A stretch of DNA of 7,107 bases from Spirochaetota bacterium (lineage in GTDB: Bacteria; Spirochaetota; JAGLSM01). The translations under genes and the position numbers were made by a program. The stretch is from contig JAGLSM010000106.1 in the NCBI GenBank assembly GCA_023135745.1, positions 1 through 7,107 of the forward strand, given 5' to 3'. Below are positions 1-6,233 of the stretch, one piece after another. The notes under the pieces were generated by a model. The model saw only the letters and a list, made by a program, of their open reading frames with translations, had not been told where the DNA came from and searched no databases. Every line of letters starts with the position of its first letter. Within the stretch, counting starts at the first letter, position 1.

Positions 1-75
1 TACTCATATAAGAATTCCCTATCCACCTTCCTCATAACACAGGATTGAAACCTTCCAAAACCAACCCTAAAAAAA

Positions 76-125
76 ATCCGCGATCATCCGCCCAAATCAG
101 TCCAATCCGTGTTCTATCCAATCCT
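76..125. repeat. Degenerate ATCCG array with about 10-base spacing
   Basis: Copies of ATCCG or a one-base variant begin at 76, 86, 96 (ATCAG), 105, 116 (ATCCA) and 121 (ATCCT), so most are 9 to 11 bases apart. An eight-A run (69-76) precedes the first copy. On the minus strand the unit reads CGGAT. The array lies in the gene-free left end (1-159), downstream of the feo operon in its direction of transcription. I see no gene and no convincing intrinsic terminator in 1-159. From general experience, degenerate CGGAT-type intergenic repeats occur in several anaerobic lineages, but I cannot name this element or assign it a function. Confidence 0.45.
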
Positions 126-159
126 GACGATTGCGATTACCAAATCCCGGTCCAAACAC

Positions 160-330
160 CTATTCATACGTCCCTTTTTTCTCATCATGGCATGAATCCG
201 AAAAAGGACATCCCTTGCATGTAATACACTCACCCGGCCCAACTTTTTTCCCCGTGAATTTTTTGACAACAAACCTGATTAGATAAAGCACGGACAAACC
301 GACTATAACATATACAATTACATTTTCCAT
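160..330 (-). CDS. FeoB-associated Cys-rich membrane microprotein
   Basis: This 56-residue protein has an N-terminal membrane helix (about residues 4-22, VIVYVIVGLSVLYLIRFVV), a short basic stretch (KKFTGKK) and a Cys-rich tail with C35, C38, C41 and C47 (GECITCKGCPFSDSC). That architecture matches the FeoB-associated Cys-rich membrane protein family, which is encoded directly after feoB in many anaerobes. Its role is not settled; the cysteines could bind iron or carry electrons near the FeoB pore. The ATG lies 8 bases after the feoB stop and is preceded by a GGCGGGAA stretch that overlaps that stop and could serve as a weak ribosome binding site, so it is almost certainly cotranscribed with feoB and perhaps translationally coupled. 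By the positive-inside rule the Lys-rich segment, and hence the Cys tail, would be cytoplasmic. The gene is easily missed because of its size. The family call is confident; the function is not. Confidence 0.85.
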   Translation of the reverse strand: MENVIVYVIVGLSVLYLIRFVVKKFTGKKVGPGECITCKGCPFSDSCHDEKKGTYE

Positions 331-338
331 ATTCCCGC

Positions 339-2873
339 CTAACCCAGTCCTAAAAAACGGCCTGTCTGATAGACAATTGTACTAATTGTATAGGCCACAA
401 AACTCGTATACCCTACCATCACAAGCGTCTGTTTCCATCCGGCTTCTTTAATGTATGTTGCTACAACCGCCTGACAGGGCAAATACAGCAGCACAAAAAC
501 CATAAAGGAAAGAGCTACCATAAGATCCGAGGTATAGAATTTTCCGTCACGAAGTATCACAGGAGTACTGCTGCCTTTAATAAAATAGCGTCCGTTTTTC
601 CTGACAACCTTTGATGACGCAACAGGTTTCCCTCTTTGGAAAAAACGGTCACTCAAAATACGATGTCTCAAGGAAGCAGAATTCTCATCAGTTTCCTCCC
701 CAACCGCGTAAATCGCGCCCATTGTGCCTACTATAACTTCTTTGGCGGCAAACCCTGCTATTAAGGAAATGCTGACCCTCCAGTTATCAAGCCCCATAGG
801 AGCAAGGATTGGAGAAACAAAACTTCCAACCTTTCCCGCGTAACTATTTTTTTTATGATCAGCGGTCTTTATGTATTCTATATCTTTGAGAAGTTTGTTT
901 TTCTTTTTAAGAATCCGTTTATAAGTCAATACAGCCTTTAACATGGTTCCTGAACTTTTTTTAAGAGCTCTAATTTTTATGTTTTTTTCTTTGGTCAAAA
1001 TTTTATAAACAGAAGTATCCGGCTTAATATCATTAATTTGTTTTTGATAGTTTGACTGAATAAGCATCATTTTAGTATTAACGTTTTTGAATGCCTTATT
1101 ATTTACAAAATCTTTTTCTGATAAGATATGACCATTGGGATTTGCCATCCTGAAAACAGAATTCATTTTCATTGAAAACCCGGTTTTGACTTTTTCAGTC
1201 ATTTTTTTATACTTTGTTTCTTCTTTTGGAGACATTTTTGGGAAATTGCTTAAAAACCAGAATAACACTGCCGCCGCAAGTATAATTGTTCCCGCTTTTT
1301 TTAAATATGATGAAGTTTTATTCCACATTTGATGGAAAATACCTCTGATGGTTGGAAGCCTGTATGGAGGAAGCTCCATAACAAATGGAGAGCTCTCACC
1401 CTTGTATACGTAAGACCTGAATATTTTTGCTGTTAAAACCGCGACAACTACGCCTAATATATATATACTGAAAATCACCCATGAGCCGTATCTCCTGGAA
1501 AAAAGCGCGCCTGTAATTAGCAGATATACAGGAAAACGCGCTCCGCAGCTCATGAAAGTCGTAGCAAGCATTGTGGTAAGACGGTCTTTTCTGTTTTCAA
1601 GAGTCCGCGCAGCCATGAGACCGGGAACATTGCAGCCGAAACCGATAAGCATGGGTATGAATGATTTTCCATGAAGTCCCAGTTTATGCATCAGGCGGTC
1701 AATAACAAAGGCCGCCCTTGACATGTATCCGGTAGCCTCCATAAGAGCAATACATAAAAACATTATCATTATCTGCGGGACAAAAGTCATAACACCTCCG
1801 ACCCCGCCAATAATACCGTCGGTTATAAGGCTCTGAAGATTCCCTTTTGGTATATTAGCCTTGGCAAAATCAGATAACGATGTAAAAATACTTTCAACAA
1901 AATCAATTAATGGAGCCGAAAGATCCACCGATACAAAAAATATTAAAAACATTATTATCGCGAAGATTGGTAATCCCAGGACTCTGTTCAGAATTATATT
2001 ATCAATTGAATCTGACACGGCAATTTTAGAAGGCCGGATCCTCTCAGCGCTTTCCTTTAGTGCTCCGTTGATAAACCCGTATCTCTCATCAGTTATGATA
2101 CTGTCACAGCTGCGGCCGTAAACAGTCTTCAGATGTTTTCTGCTTTTAACTGCTGACATTAAGAGTTTTAAATCCGAATCAGCGCCATTGTCGGTTATTT
2201 TTTTTATTACATTCTCGTCATTTTCGAGAAGTTTTACAGCTATCCATCGGTTTTTGCCTATTTCATCAAGTGGAAGATTATTAATTATCGGAACGATTTT
2301 TTCAATTTCTTCTTCTACTTCAGAACCGTAGTGAATTGGTGAATGTTTAATCTCTTTTTTTCCTTCAACAATATCAATAACAAGATCCAGAAGATCATCC
2401 ATACCCTCTTTTTTATGGCCGATTGTTTTTATAAATTTTGCTCCAAACAGCCAGCTGAGCTTTTCAAGGTCTATAAAATGACCTTTTTTCTCAAGCATAT
2501 CGCTCATATTAAGGGCAATAACCAATGGAACCTCAAGTTCCTTGAGTTGAGTCGCGAGGTAGAGGTTTCTCTCTATATTGGACGCATCTACAACGTCAAT
2601 CACGATATCCGGGTTATTTTCTATAATAAAGTCCCGGGCAATTATCTGATCTATGGAGTAGGCATTCAGGCTGTATGTGCCGGGCAGATCGACAAACCTG
2701 ATTCTGACACCCCGGTGTTCACACCATCCTTCTACTTTTTCAACTGTAACACCGGGATAATTCCCTACCCTCTGCCTTGACCCGGTCAGATTGTTAAAAA
2801 TTGTTGTCTTTCCTGAATTGGGATTACCCATTAAACAAACGGTAATAACCCTTTTATCATGAGGTTCTTTCAC
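339..2873 (-). CDS. feoB: Ferrous iron transport protein B (FeoB), long form
   Basis: FeoB is the inner-membrane Fe(II) permease with a cytosolic G-protein domain. The GTPase motifs are clear: G1 GNPNSGKT (16-23), G2 around T43 (GNYPGVTVE), G3 DLPG (62-65) and G4 NMSD (122-125). A helical spacer follows to about residue 290, then the membrane part. This includes the gate motifs GFGCNVPG (C414), MSCGARFPVY (C443), GFAAKEVIVGT (707-717) and YLPCQAVVA (C800). At 844 residues it exceeds the common 650-780. The excess is a Lys-rich insert of about 130 residues (546-676) between SNFP and SYAG, and a shorter insert (about 744-781). The start is GTG: the next in-frame Met is residue 15, too close to G1, and GGAAAAGAG lies upstream. 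It follows feoA by 20 bases and precedes the Cys-rich gene by 8. No frame disruption is visible. Confidence 0.97.
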   Translation of the reverse strand: MKEPHDKRVITVCLMGNPNSGKTTIFNNLTGSRQRVGNYPGVTVEKVEGWCEHRGVRIRFVDLPGTYSLNAYSIDQIIARDFIIENNPDIVIDVVDASNIERNLYLATQLKELEVPLVIALNMSDMLEKKGHFIDLEKLSWLFGAKFIKTIGHKKEGMDDLLDLVIDIVEGKKEIKHSPIHYGSEVEEEIEKIVPIINNLPLDEIGKNRWIAVKLLENDENVIKKITDNGADSDLKLLMSAVKSRKHLKTVYGRSCDSIITDERYGFINGALKESAERIRPSKIAVSDSIDNIILNRVLGLPIFAIIMFLIFFVSVDLSAPLIDFVESIFTSLSDFAKANIPKGNLQSLITDGIIGGVGGVMTFVPQIMIMFLCIALMEATGYMSRAAFVIDRLMHKLGLHGKSFIPMLIGFGCNVPGLMAARTLENRKDRLTTMLATTFMSCGARFPVYLLITGALFSRRYGSWVIFSIYILGVVVAVLTAKIFRSYVYKGESSPFVMELPPYRLPTIRGIFHQMWNKTSSYLKKAGTIILAAAVLFWFLSNFPKMSPKEETKYKKMTEKVKTGFSMKMNSVFRMANPNGHILSEKDFVNNKAFKNVNTKMMLIQSNYQKQINDIKPDTSVYKILTKEKNIKIRALKKSSGTMLKAVLTYKRILKKKNKLLKDIEYIKTADHKKNSYAGKVGSFVSPILAPMGLDNWRVSISLIAGFAAKEVIVGTMGAIYAVGEETDENSASLRHRILSDRFFQRGKPVASSKVVRKNGRYFIKGSSTPVILRDGKFYTSDLMVALSFMVFVLLYLPCQAVVATYIKEAGWKQTLVMVGYTSFVAYTISTIVYQTGRFLGLG

Positions 2874-2893
2874 TTTTTACTCTTTTCCAAAAA

Positions 2894-3118
2894 TTACTCT
2901 TCAAGAATAATTTCGCCCGCCTCTTTTTTCCTTAAAGACAGTCTGTAATTCTTTACTTCAATTTCGATAGGATCTCCAAGAGGCGCGACCTTTGTCAACT
3001 TAACTCTGACTCCTTTAAGAACCCCCATTTCCATGAGTTTCTTTCTAAGATTTCCTATACTCAGGAGTTCTTTAATCACTCCTGTCTCATTTTTTTTAAG
3101 ATCATTTATAGACCGCAC
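2894..3118 (-). CDS. feoA: Ferrous iron transport protein A (FeoA)
   Basis: FeoA is a small cytosolic SH3-like protein that partners FeoB in Fe(II) uptake. The 74 residues show the family pattern: an N-terminal 'L..ET GVIKEL' strand, RKKLMEMGVLKG (about 25-36), the hallmark APLGDPIEIEV (about 45-55), then YRLSLRKKEAGEIILEE at the C terminus. The length is normal for a stand-alone FeoA. The start codon is GTG (3118-3116), supported by a strong GGAGG five bases upstream; no ATG lies nearby in frame. It is the first gene of the leftward operon feoA-feoB-Cys-rich protein, with 20 bases before feoB. Its promoter must lie in the 152-base divergent region shared with the ArsR-type regulator. I see no convincing Fur box, so iron control is expected from the family but not shown here. 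Confidence 0.95.
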   Translation of the reverse strand: MRSINDLKKNETGVIKELLSIGNLRKKLMEMGVLKGVRVKLTKVAPLGDPIEIEVKNYRLSLRKKEAGEIILEE

Positions 3119-3123
3119 TAAAT

Positions 3124-3128
3124 CCTCC
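3124..3128 (-). promoter_or_regulatory. Ribosome binding site of feoA
   Basis: On the minus strand GGAGG is followed by ATTTA and then GTG. This near-ideal Shine-Dalgarno placement decides the GTG start of feoA. Confidence 0.8.
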
Positions 3129-3245
3129 GGATGAATAAATAATTACAGTATGAATATTACTATTAATTTCTCTTTAAAACTACTTTTATTGTTATATGTG
3201 ACTAACTTTTTTAAAAAAATGCAGCTTTTATTTTAAATTTGGTTA

Positions 3246-3266
3246 TTATTGCAAATAAGCAAATAA
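3246..3266 (+). promoter_or_regulatory. Candidate ArsR operator with tandem GCAAATAA
   Basis: GCAAATAA occurs twice head to tail (3251-3258 and 3259-3266). The second copy also forms an imperfect inverted repeat with TTATTGC (3246-3252). The element ends four bases before the first possible ATG of the ArsR-type regulator, so a bound dimer would block transcription or initiation. ArsR-family repressors typically bind AT-rich imperfect inverted repeats in their own promoter. Assigning this site to the neighbouring repressor is inference. Confidence 0.4.
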
Positions 3267-3270
3267 AAGA

Positions 3271-3600
3271 ATGGATGGTTTTATGGAAATCAAAGAAATG
3301 CAAAAGTACCAGCTTCGTGCTGATATTCTCAAAGCGCTCTCTCACCCAAGCAGATTATTTATTGTTAATATGCTTTCTGAAAAGGAACATTGCGTTTGTG
3401 ATATCACAAAAAAAATAGAATTTGATATTTCTACAGTTTCTCGTCATTTGGATAAGCTCAAACAGGCAGGAATCATTGAAAGAAGAAAAGAAGGCACTAT
3501 GGTAATTTATACACTGCAAATGCAATGTTTGTCCGGAATTTCCCAGTGTATAGAAAATGTTTTAAAACAAAAAGCAGAAAAGCTCAGCGCGTTAATTTAG
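3271..3600 (+). CDS. ArsR/SmtB-family metal(loid)-responsive repressor
   Basis: This 109-residue winged-helix protein is the probable sensor for the downstream cluster. The ArsR fold is visible: LKALSHPSRLFIVNML (about 20-35), the metal-site helix with HCVCD (C41, C43), the recognition helix around DISTVSRHLDKLKQAG (52-67), and the wing ERRKEGTMVIYTL (70-82). CVC in the third helix is the thiolate site typical of ArsR/CadC-type arsenic, antimony or soft-metal sensors. The third Cys found in E. coli ArsR (CVCDLC) is missing, but C86 and C93 in the C-terminal helix could complete a site. Such repressors leave DNA when the ligand binds. The start is uncertain: ATG 3271 lacks a good Shine-Dalgarno, and ATG 3283 (Met5, preceded by GGATGG) is an alternative. 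The permease gene begins 27 bases after its stop. Confidence 0.92.
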   Translation: MDGFMEIKEMQKYQLRADILKALSHPSRLFIVNMLSEKEHCVCDITKKIEFDISTVSRHLDKLKQAGIIERRKEGTMVIYTLQMQCLSGISQCIENVLKQKAEKLSALI

Positions 3601-3627
3601 GAAACTGATTATTAAAGGATTTTTATT

Positions 3628-4821
3628 ATGAAGCAATGGAAAATATTCTTACTTATTCTGGGTGTTTTTCTTCTTTTCTTTTTGATTCCACTTAATAATC
3701 CAGTTGTACGCAATGCTGTTATGGAAGCTCTCCACATGCTGCAGGATTACGCGCGGGATCATGTTCTGCTATGCCTTATCCCCGCGTTTTTTATTGCCGG
3801 AGCAATCAGTAACTTTATAAGTCAAGGCGCAGTTATGCGATACCTTGGTGCTAAAGCAAATAAATTTCTGGCATATACAGTATCATCTGTTTCCGGTTCC
3901 ATACTTGCTGTATGTTCATGCACTGTTTTACCATTGTTTGCAGGGATTTATAGACGAGGTGCCGGATTAGGACCTGCAACAGCATTCCTTTATTCAGGTC
4001 CAGCTATAAACATCACGGCCATGATTCTCACAGCACGTGTACTTGGCTGGGAACTTGGAATTGCACGGATTATTGGCGCTGTGATTTTTGCGATAATTAT
4101 CGGCCTATTGATGCATCTTATTTTTCGAAAGGAAGAAAAAGAGCGTCATGAAGAAGGCGGGTTTGTCATTCCGCAGGACGAAAACAATGGCAGGTCAATG
4201 TGGAAGACCTCAATTTATTTTCTTGTTATGATTGCAATTCTGATATTCCTTAATTGGAGTTATGACAAGTCTGGAGGGCAAAGTCTCTGGAACACAATTT
4301 ATTCCATAAAATACCATATTTCCGGCTTTCTTTTGCTAATCCTTGGAATATTAATTTTTCTGTGGTTTAAAAAAGATGAACTTAAAAACTGGACAACATC
4401 AACATGGGATTTCACCAAGCAGATAATGCCGTTGCTATTTTTAGGCGTTCTTACCGCGGGTTTTTTACTGGGAAGAGCAACAGGCACTGATGGCATTGTC
4501 CACGAAGGGATAATCCCCGGGCACTGGATAGCATCCCTTGTAGGCGGTAATTCCATTATGTCTAATTTTATTGCTTCTATTTCAGGAGCATTTATGTATC
4601 TGGCAACCTTGACTGAAATACCAATCCTGCAAGGCCTTATCGGAGCCGGAATGGGAAAAGGCCCCGCTCTTGCTCTTTTATTGGCAGGGCCTGCTCTGTC
4701 CCTGCCAAGTATGCTTGTTATCCGCAGTGTTCTTGGAACAAAAAAAACAATCGTGTATGTGCTGCTGGTAGTAGTGATGGCAACCTTCACAGGTTTGCTT
4801 TTCGGTACATTGATGCAATAA
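3628..4821 (+). CDS. DUF318/ArsP-type permease (metal(loid) or organoarsenical efflux candidate)
   Basis: This 397-residue polytopic inner-membrane protein belongs to the predicted permease family PF03773 (DUF318, ArsP and relatives). It has about ten hydrophobic segments in two halves separated by a charged cytosolic loop (about 167-192). The first half has the hallmark CSCTVLPLFAGIYRRGAG (96-113; C96, C98) followed by GPATAFLYSGPAINIT (115-130). The second half repeats the last motif as GPALALLLAGPALSLPSM (345-362) but lacks the Cys pair, an internal pseudo-symmetry. ArsP members export trivalent organoarsenicals; other family members are linked to copper, zinc or arsenic tolerance, so the substrate is open. 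The soft-metal repressor upstream and thiol proteins downstream favour a thiophilic substrate. AAAGGA lies 8 bases before the ATG; ccdA follows after 17 bases. Confidence 0.88.
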   Translation: MKQWKIFLLILGVFLLFFLIPLNNPVVRNAVMEALHMLQDYARDHVLLCLIPAFFIAGAISNFISQGAVMRYLGAKANKFLAYTVSSVSGSILAVCSCTVLPLFAGIYRRGAGLGPATAFLYSGPAINITAMILTARVLGWELGIARIIGAVIFAIIIGLLMHLIFRKEEKERHEEGGFVIPQDENNGRSMWKTSIYFLVMIAILIFLNWSYDKSGGQSLWNTIYSIKYHISGFLLLILGILIFLWFKKDELKNWTTSTWDFTKQIMPLLFLGVLTAGFLLGRATGTDGIVHEGIIPGHWIASLVGGNSIMSNFIASISGAFMYLATLTEIPILQGLIGAGMGKGPALALLLAGPALSLPSMLVIRSVLGTKKTIVYVLLVVVMATFTGLLFGTLMQ

Positions 4822-4838
4822 CAGATTAAGGAAAAAAT

Positions 4839-5546
4839 ATGATAAACGACATATTTACAACATTAAGCAAAGCCCTGGAATCCGGATCATTCTTCGCCCT
4901 TTTGGCAGCTTTTGGTTGGGGAATACTCAGCATTCTCCTCAGTCCATGCCACCTGGCAAGCATCCCTCTTATTGTGGGATTTGTCAGTAGCCAGGAAGAT
5001 AAAAAAACAAAAAAAGCATTTTACATATCAACTATGTTCGCAATTGGCATCTTGCTTACAATTATGTTGATCGGTCTTGTAACCGGCCTTTTAGGTAGAA
5101 TGCTTGGAGACCTTGGTCTGATGGCTAAAATAGGAAACATCATTGTGGCTGTAGTTTTATTGATTGTAGCCGCTTATATGTTGGGACTCATTTCTCTTGA
5201 TTTTCTTCAGGTTGGAAACAAACCTGCCTTGCAGCGTAAGGGCGAAGGCACGGCGTTTCTTATGGGACTGATATTCGGCATTAGTGTTGGACCCTGCACT
5301 TTTGCATATATGGCGCCAATGCTTGCTTTTACCTTTAAGTCCGCAGCTAATAATATGTTTTTTGCAATTATTTTGCTGGTGGCTTTTGCCATTGGACATT
5401 CTTTAGTGATTATACTGGCCGGCGGATTTTCCAATATAGTTCAACGTTATCTAAACTGGAATGAAAAATCTAAGGGTTTGACTATAATAAAAAAAATATG
5501 CGGCGTGCTGCTGATAGCTGCCGCCGTATATATCATTACACAATAG
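4839..5546 (+). CDS. ccdA: CcdA/DsbD-like transmembrane thiol-disulfide carrier
   Basis: This 235-residue inner-membrane protein of the CcdA/DsbD-beta family passes reducing equivalents from cytosolic thioredoxin-type proteins to thiol proteins outside the membrane. About six membrane helices are apparent. The paired redox cysteines have the expected settings: LSPCHLASIPLIVGF (C37, helix 1) and GISVGPCTFAYMAP (C153, helix 4), each within a Pro-bounded helix break. The length is normal for stand-alone CcdA, with no fused thioredoxin domain. The partner domains are instead encoded by the next two genes, one cytosolic and one lipid-anchored. AAGGA lies six bases before the ATG. No cytochrome c maturation genes are present, so a role in haem attachment is not indicated. 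A role supporting the neighbouring permease or its substrate is inferred from context. Confidence 0.92.
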   Translation: MINDIFTTLSKALESGSFFALLAAFGWGILSILLSPCHLASIPLIVGFVSSQEDKKTKKAFYISTMFAIGILLTIMLIGLVTGLLGRMLGDLGLMAKIGNIIVAVVLLIVAAYMLGLISLDFLQVGNKPALQRKGEGTAFLMGLIFGISVGPCTFAYMAPMLAFTFKSAANNMFFAIILLVAFAIGHSLVIILAGGFSNIVQRYLNWNEKSKGLTIIKKICGVLLIAAAVYIITQ

Positions 5547-5556
5547 GAGGAATGAT

Positions 5557-5787
5557 ATGAACATAAAAATTTTAGGGACAGGCTGTGCAAAGTGTAATCA
5601 GCTCGAAGAAAACGCGAAAAAAGCGATAGCCCAATCCGGCAGTGATCACGAAATTGAAAAAGTCACAGAGCTTAATAAAATAATGGATTATGGAGTTATG
5701 ATGACTCCTGCTCTCGTGATTAATGAAAAAGTAATTTCATCTGGCAAAATCCTCTCTGCTGACGATATAGCGGCATTGTTAAATTAA
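5557..5787 (+). CDS. Small cytosolic thioredoxin-fold protein (TM0996/MTH895 type)
   Basis: The 76 residues match the small redox-active disulfide protein (thioredoxin_3) family. They begin with MNIKILGTGCAKC, giving the active site C10-A-K-C13 at the end of strand 1, followed by a helix, and have the cis-Pro loop MMTPALVI (T50, P51) and the final strand NEKVISSGK. There is no signal peptide, so it should be cytosolic. In this family the protein acts as a minimal thioredoxin or thiol carrier. Here it is the natural cytosolic electron donor to the CcdA protein encoded just upstream. AGGAGG (5545-5550) overlaps the ccdA stop and lies six bases before this ATG, so translation of the two genes is probably coupled. 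No thioredoxin reductase is encoded in the window, so its own reductant is unknown. Confidence 0.9.
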   Translation: MNIKILGTGCAKCNQLEENAKKAIAQSGSDHEIEKVTELNKIMDYGVMMTPALVINEKVISSGKILSADDIAALLN

Positions 5788-5840
5788 GATATCAGGACAG
5801 TTTTAAAAAATACAGCCAATTTATTAAAGGAGTTTGCTTC

Positions 5841-6233
5841 ATGATAAAGAAAATGCTTTTTATTACATTAATTTTTTTCTTAATTTCTTGTGACAGCAAG
5901 ACTAAGGGAGCGCAAGGTTCCGCGGGAAAGCAGTCACAAAAAAAACCAGTCAAACAATACCAGGTTACCCTGGTTGAATTGGGATCTGTTCGCTGTGTTC
6001 CCTGCCGCATGATGACGCCGGTACTTGAGACAGTTAAAAAAAAGTATGGCGCCAAGGTTAATATTATTTTCTATAATGTTTGGAAAAGCAAAAACCGAAA
6101 ATATGCCCGGAAATACCGTGTCCGGGTTATTCCAACTCAGGTTTTCCTGGATAAGGATGGTGTTGAATACTTCAGGCATGAAGGCTTTTTTCCATTGGAT
6201 AAAGTGGAAGAGATTATCAAAAAGAAATTTTAA
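5841..6233 (+). CDS. Thioredoxin-like lipoprotein, membrane-anchored outside the cytoplasm
   Basis: The 130 residues start with a basic n-region (MIKK) and a hydrophobic stretch ending in the lipobox L-I-S-C, so C17 should be lipidated after signal peptidase II cleavage. D18 at position +2 would favour retention in the inner membrane if E. coli Lol rules apply. A polar linker (about 18-40) leads to a thioredoxin domain with active site R-C52-V-P-C55 and cis-Pro P98 in VRVIPTQVFLDKDG. CVPC replaces the classical CGPC. The C-terminal helix KVEEIIKKKF completes the fold. It should receive electrons from CcdA and reduce an external target. AAAGGAG lies 8 bases before the ATG; the 53-base gap after the preceding gene contains no obvious terminator, so cotranscription is likely. 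The final target is not identifiable. Confidence 0.9.
   Translation: MIKKMLFITLIFFLISCDSKTKGAQGSAGKQSQKKPVKQYQVTLVELGSVRCVPCRMMTPVLETVKKKYGAKVNIIFYNVWKSKNRKYARKYRVRVIPTQVFLDKDGVEYFRHEGFFPLDKVEEIIKKKF

Larger units (their letters stand above)
3119..3270. promoter_or_regulatory. Divergent regulatory region, feo operon versus ArsR cluster
   Basis: The 152 bases between the feoA start (minus) and the ArsR gene start (plus) must carry the promoters of both operons. The region is very AT-rich, so many weak -10-like hexamers occur and I cannot assign a promoter with confidence. Visible structure includes TTTTTTAAAAAA (3207-3218), GTTA and TAAC half sites separated by 8 bases (3191-3206), and a tandem GCAAATAA next to the ArsR start. 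No clear Fur, FNR or DtxR consensus site was found by eye. Confidence 0.6.

Noticed and set aside
1..35. Possible minus-strand gene start at the left edge (ATG at 35-33 or 7-5, the latter with an AGGGA 8 bases upstream)
   Set aside because: At most 11 codons are inside the window, too little to support a gene.
42..51. GGATTGAAAC, which resembles the 3' end of some CRISPR repeats
   Set aside because: There is only one copy in the window, with no spacer-repeat periodicity around it. It could only matter if an array lies beyond the left edge.
2343..2780. 145-codon plus-strand open frame inside feoB
   Set aside because: It lies antisense to the FeoB G domain, whose motifs are intact; composition shows no domain and there is no ribosome binding site context. 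The same applies to 1135-1332 and 1861-2121.
3147..3164. AGTA-TGAATAT-TACT as a Fur or DtxR-type iron box upstream of feoA
   Set aside because: Only four bases per arm match, and the surrounding positions do not extend the symmetry or match a known consensus.
4299..4790. 163-codon minus-strand open frame inside the permease gene
   Set aside because: It is an antisense shadow of conserved permease motifs; its sequence is low-complexity Pro/Ala/Arg text without a domain.
5157..5434. Two minus-strand open frames inside ccdA
   Set aside because: They overlap each other and the conserved GPC region of CcdA; neither shows a credible protein.
4839..5546. CcdA as part of a cytochrome c maturation system
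   Set aside because: No ResB/ResC, Ccm or haem-binding CXXCH protein is encoded nearby, and the flanking thiol proteins and permease point elsewhere.
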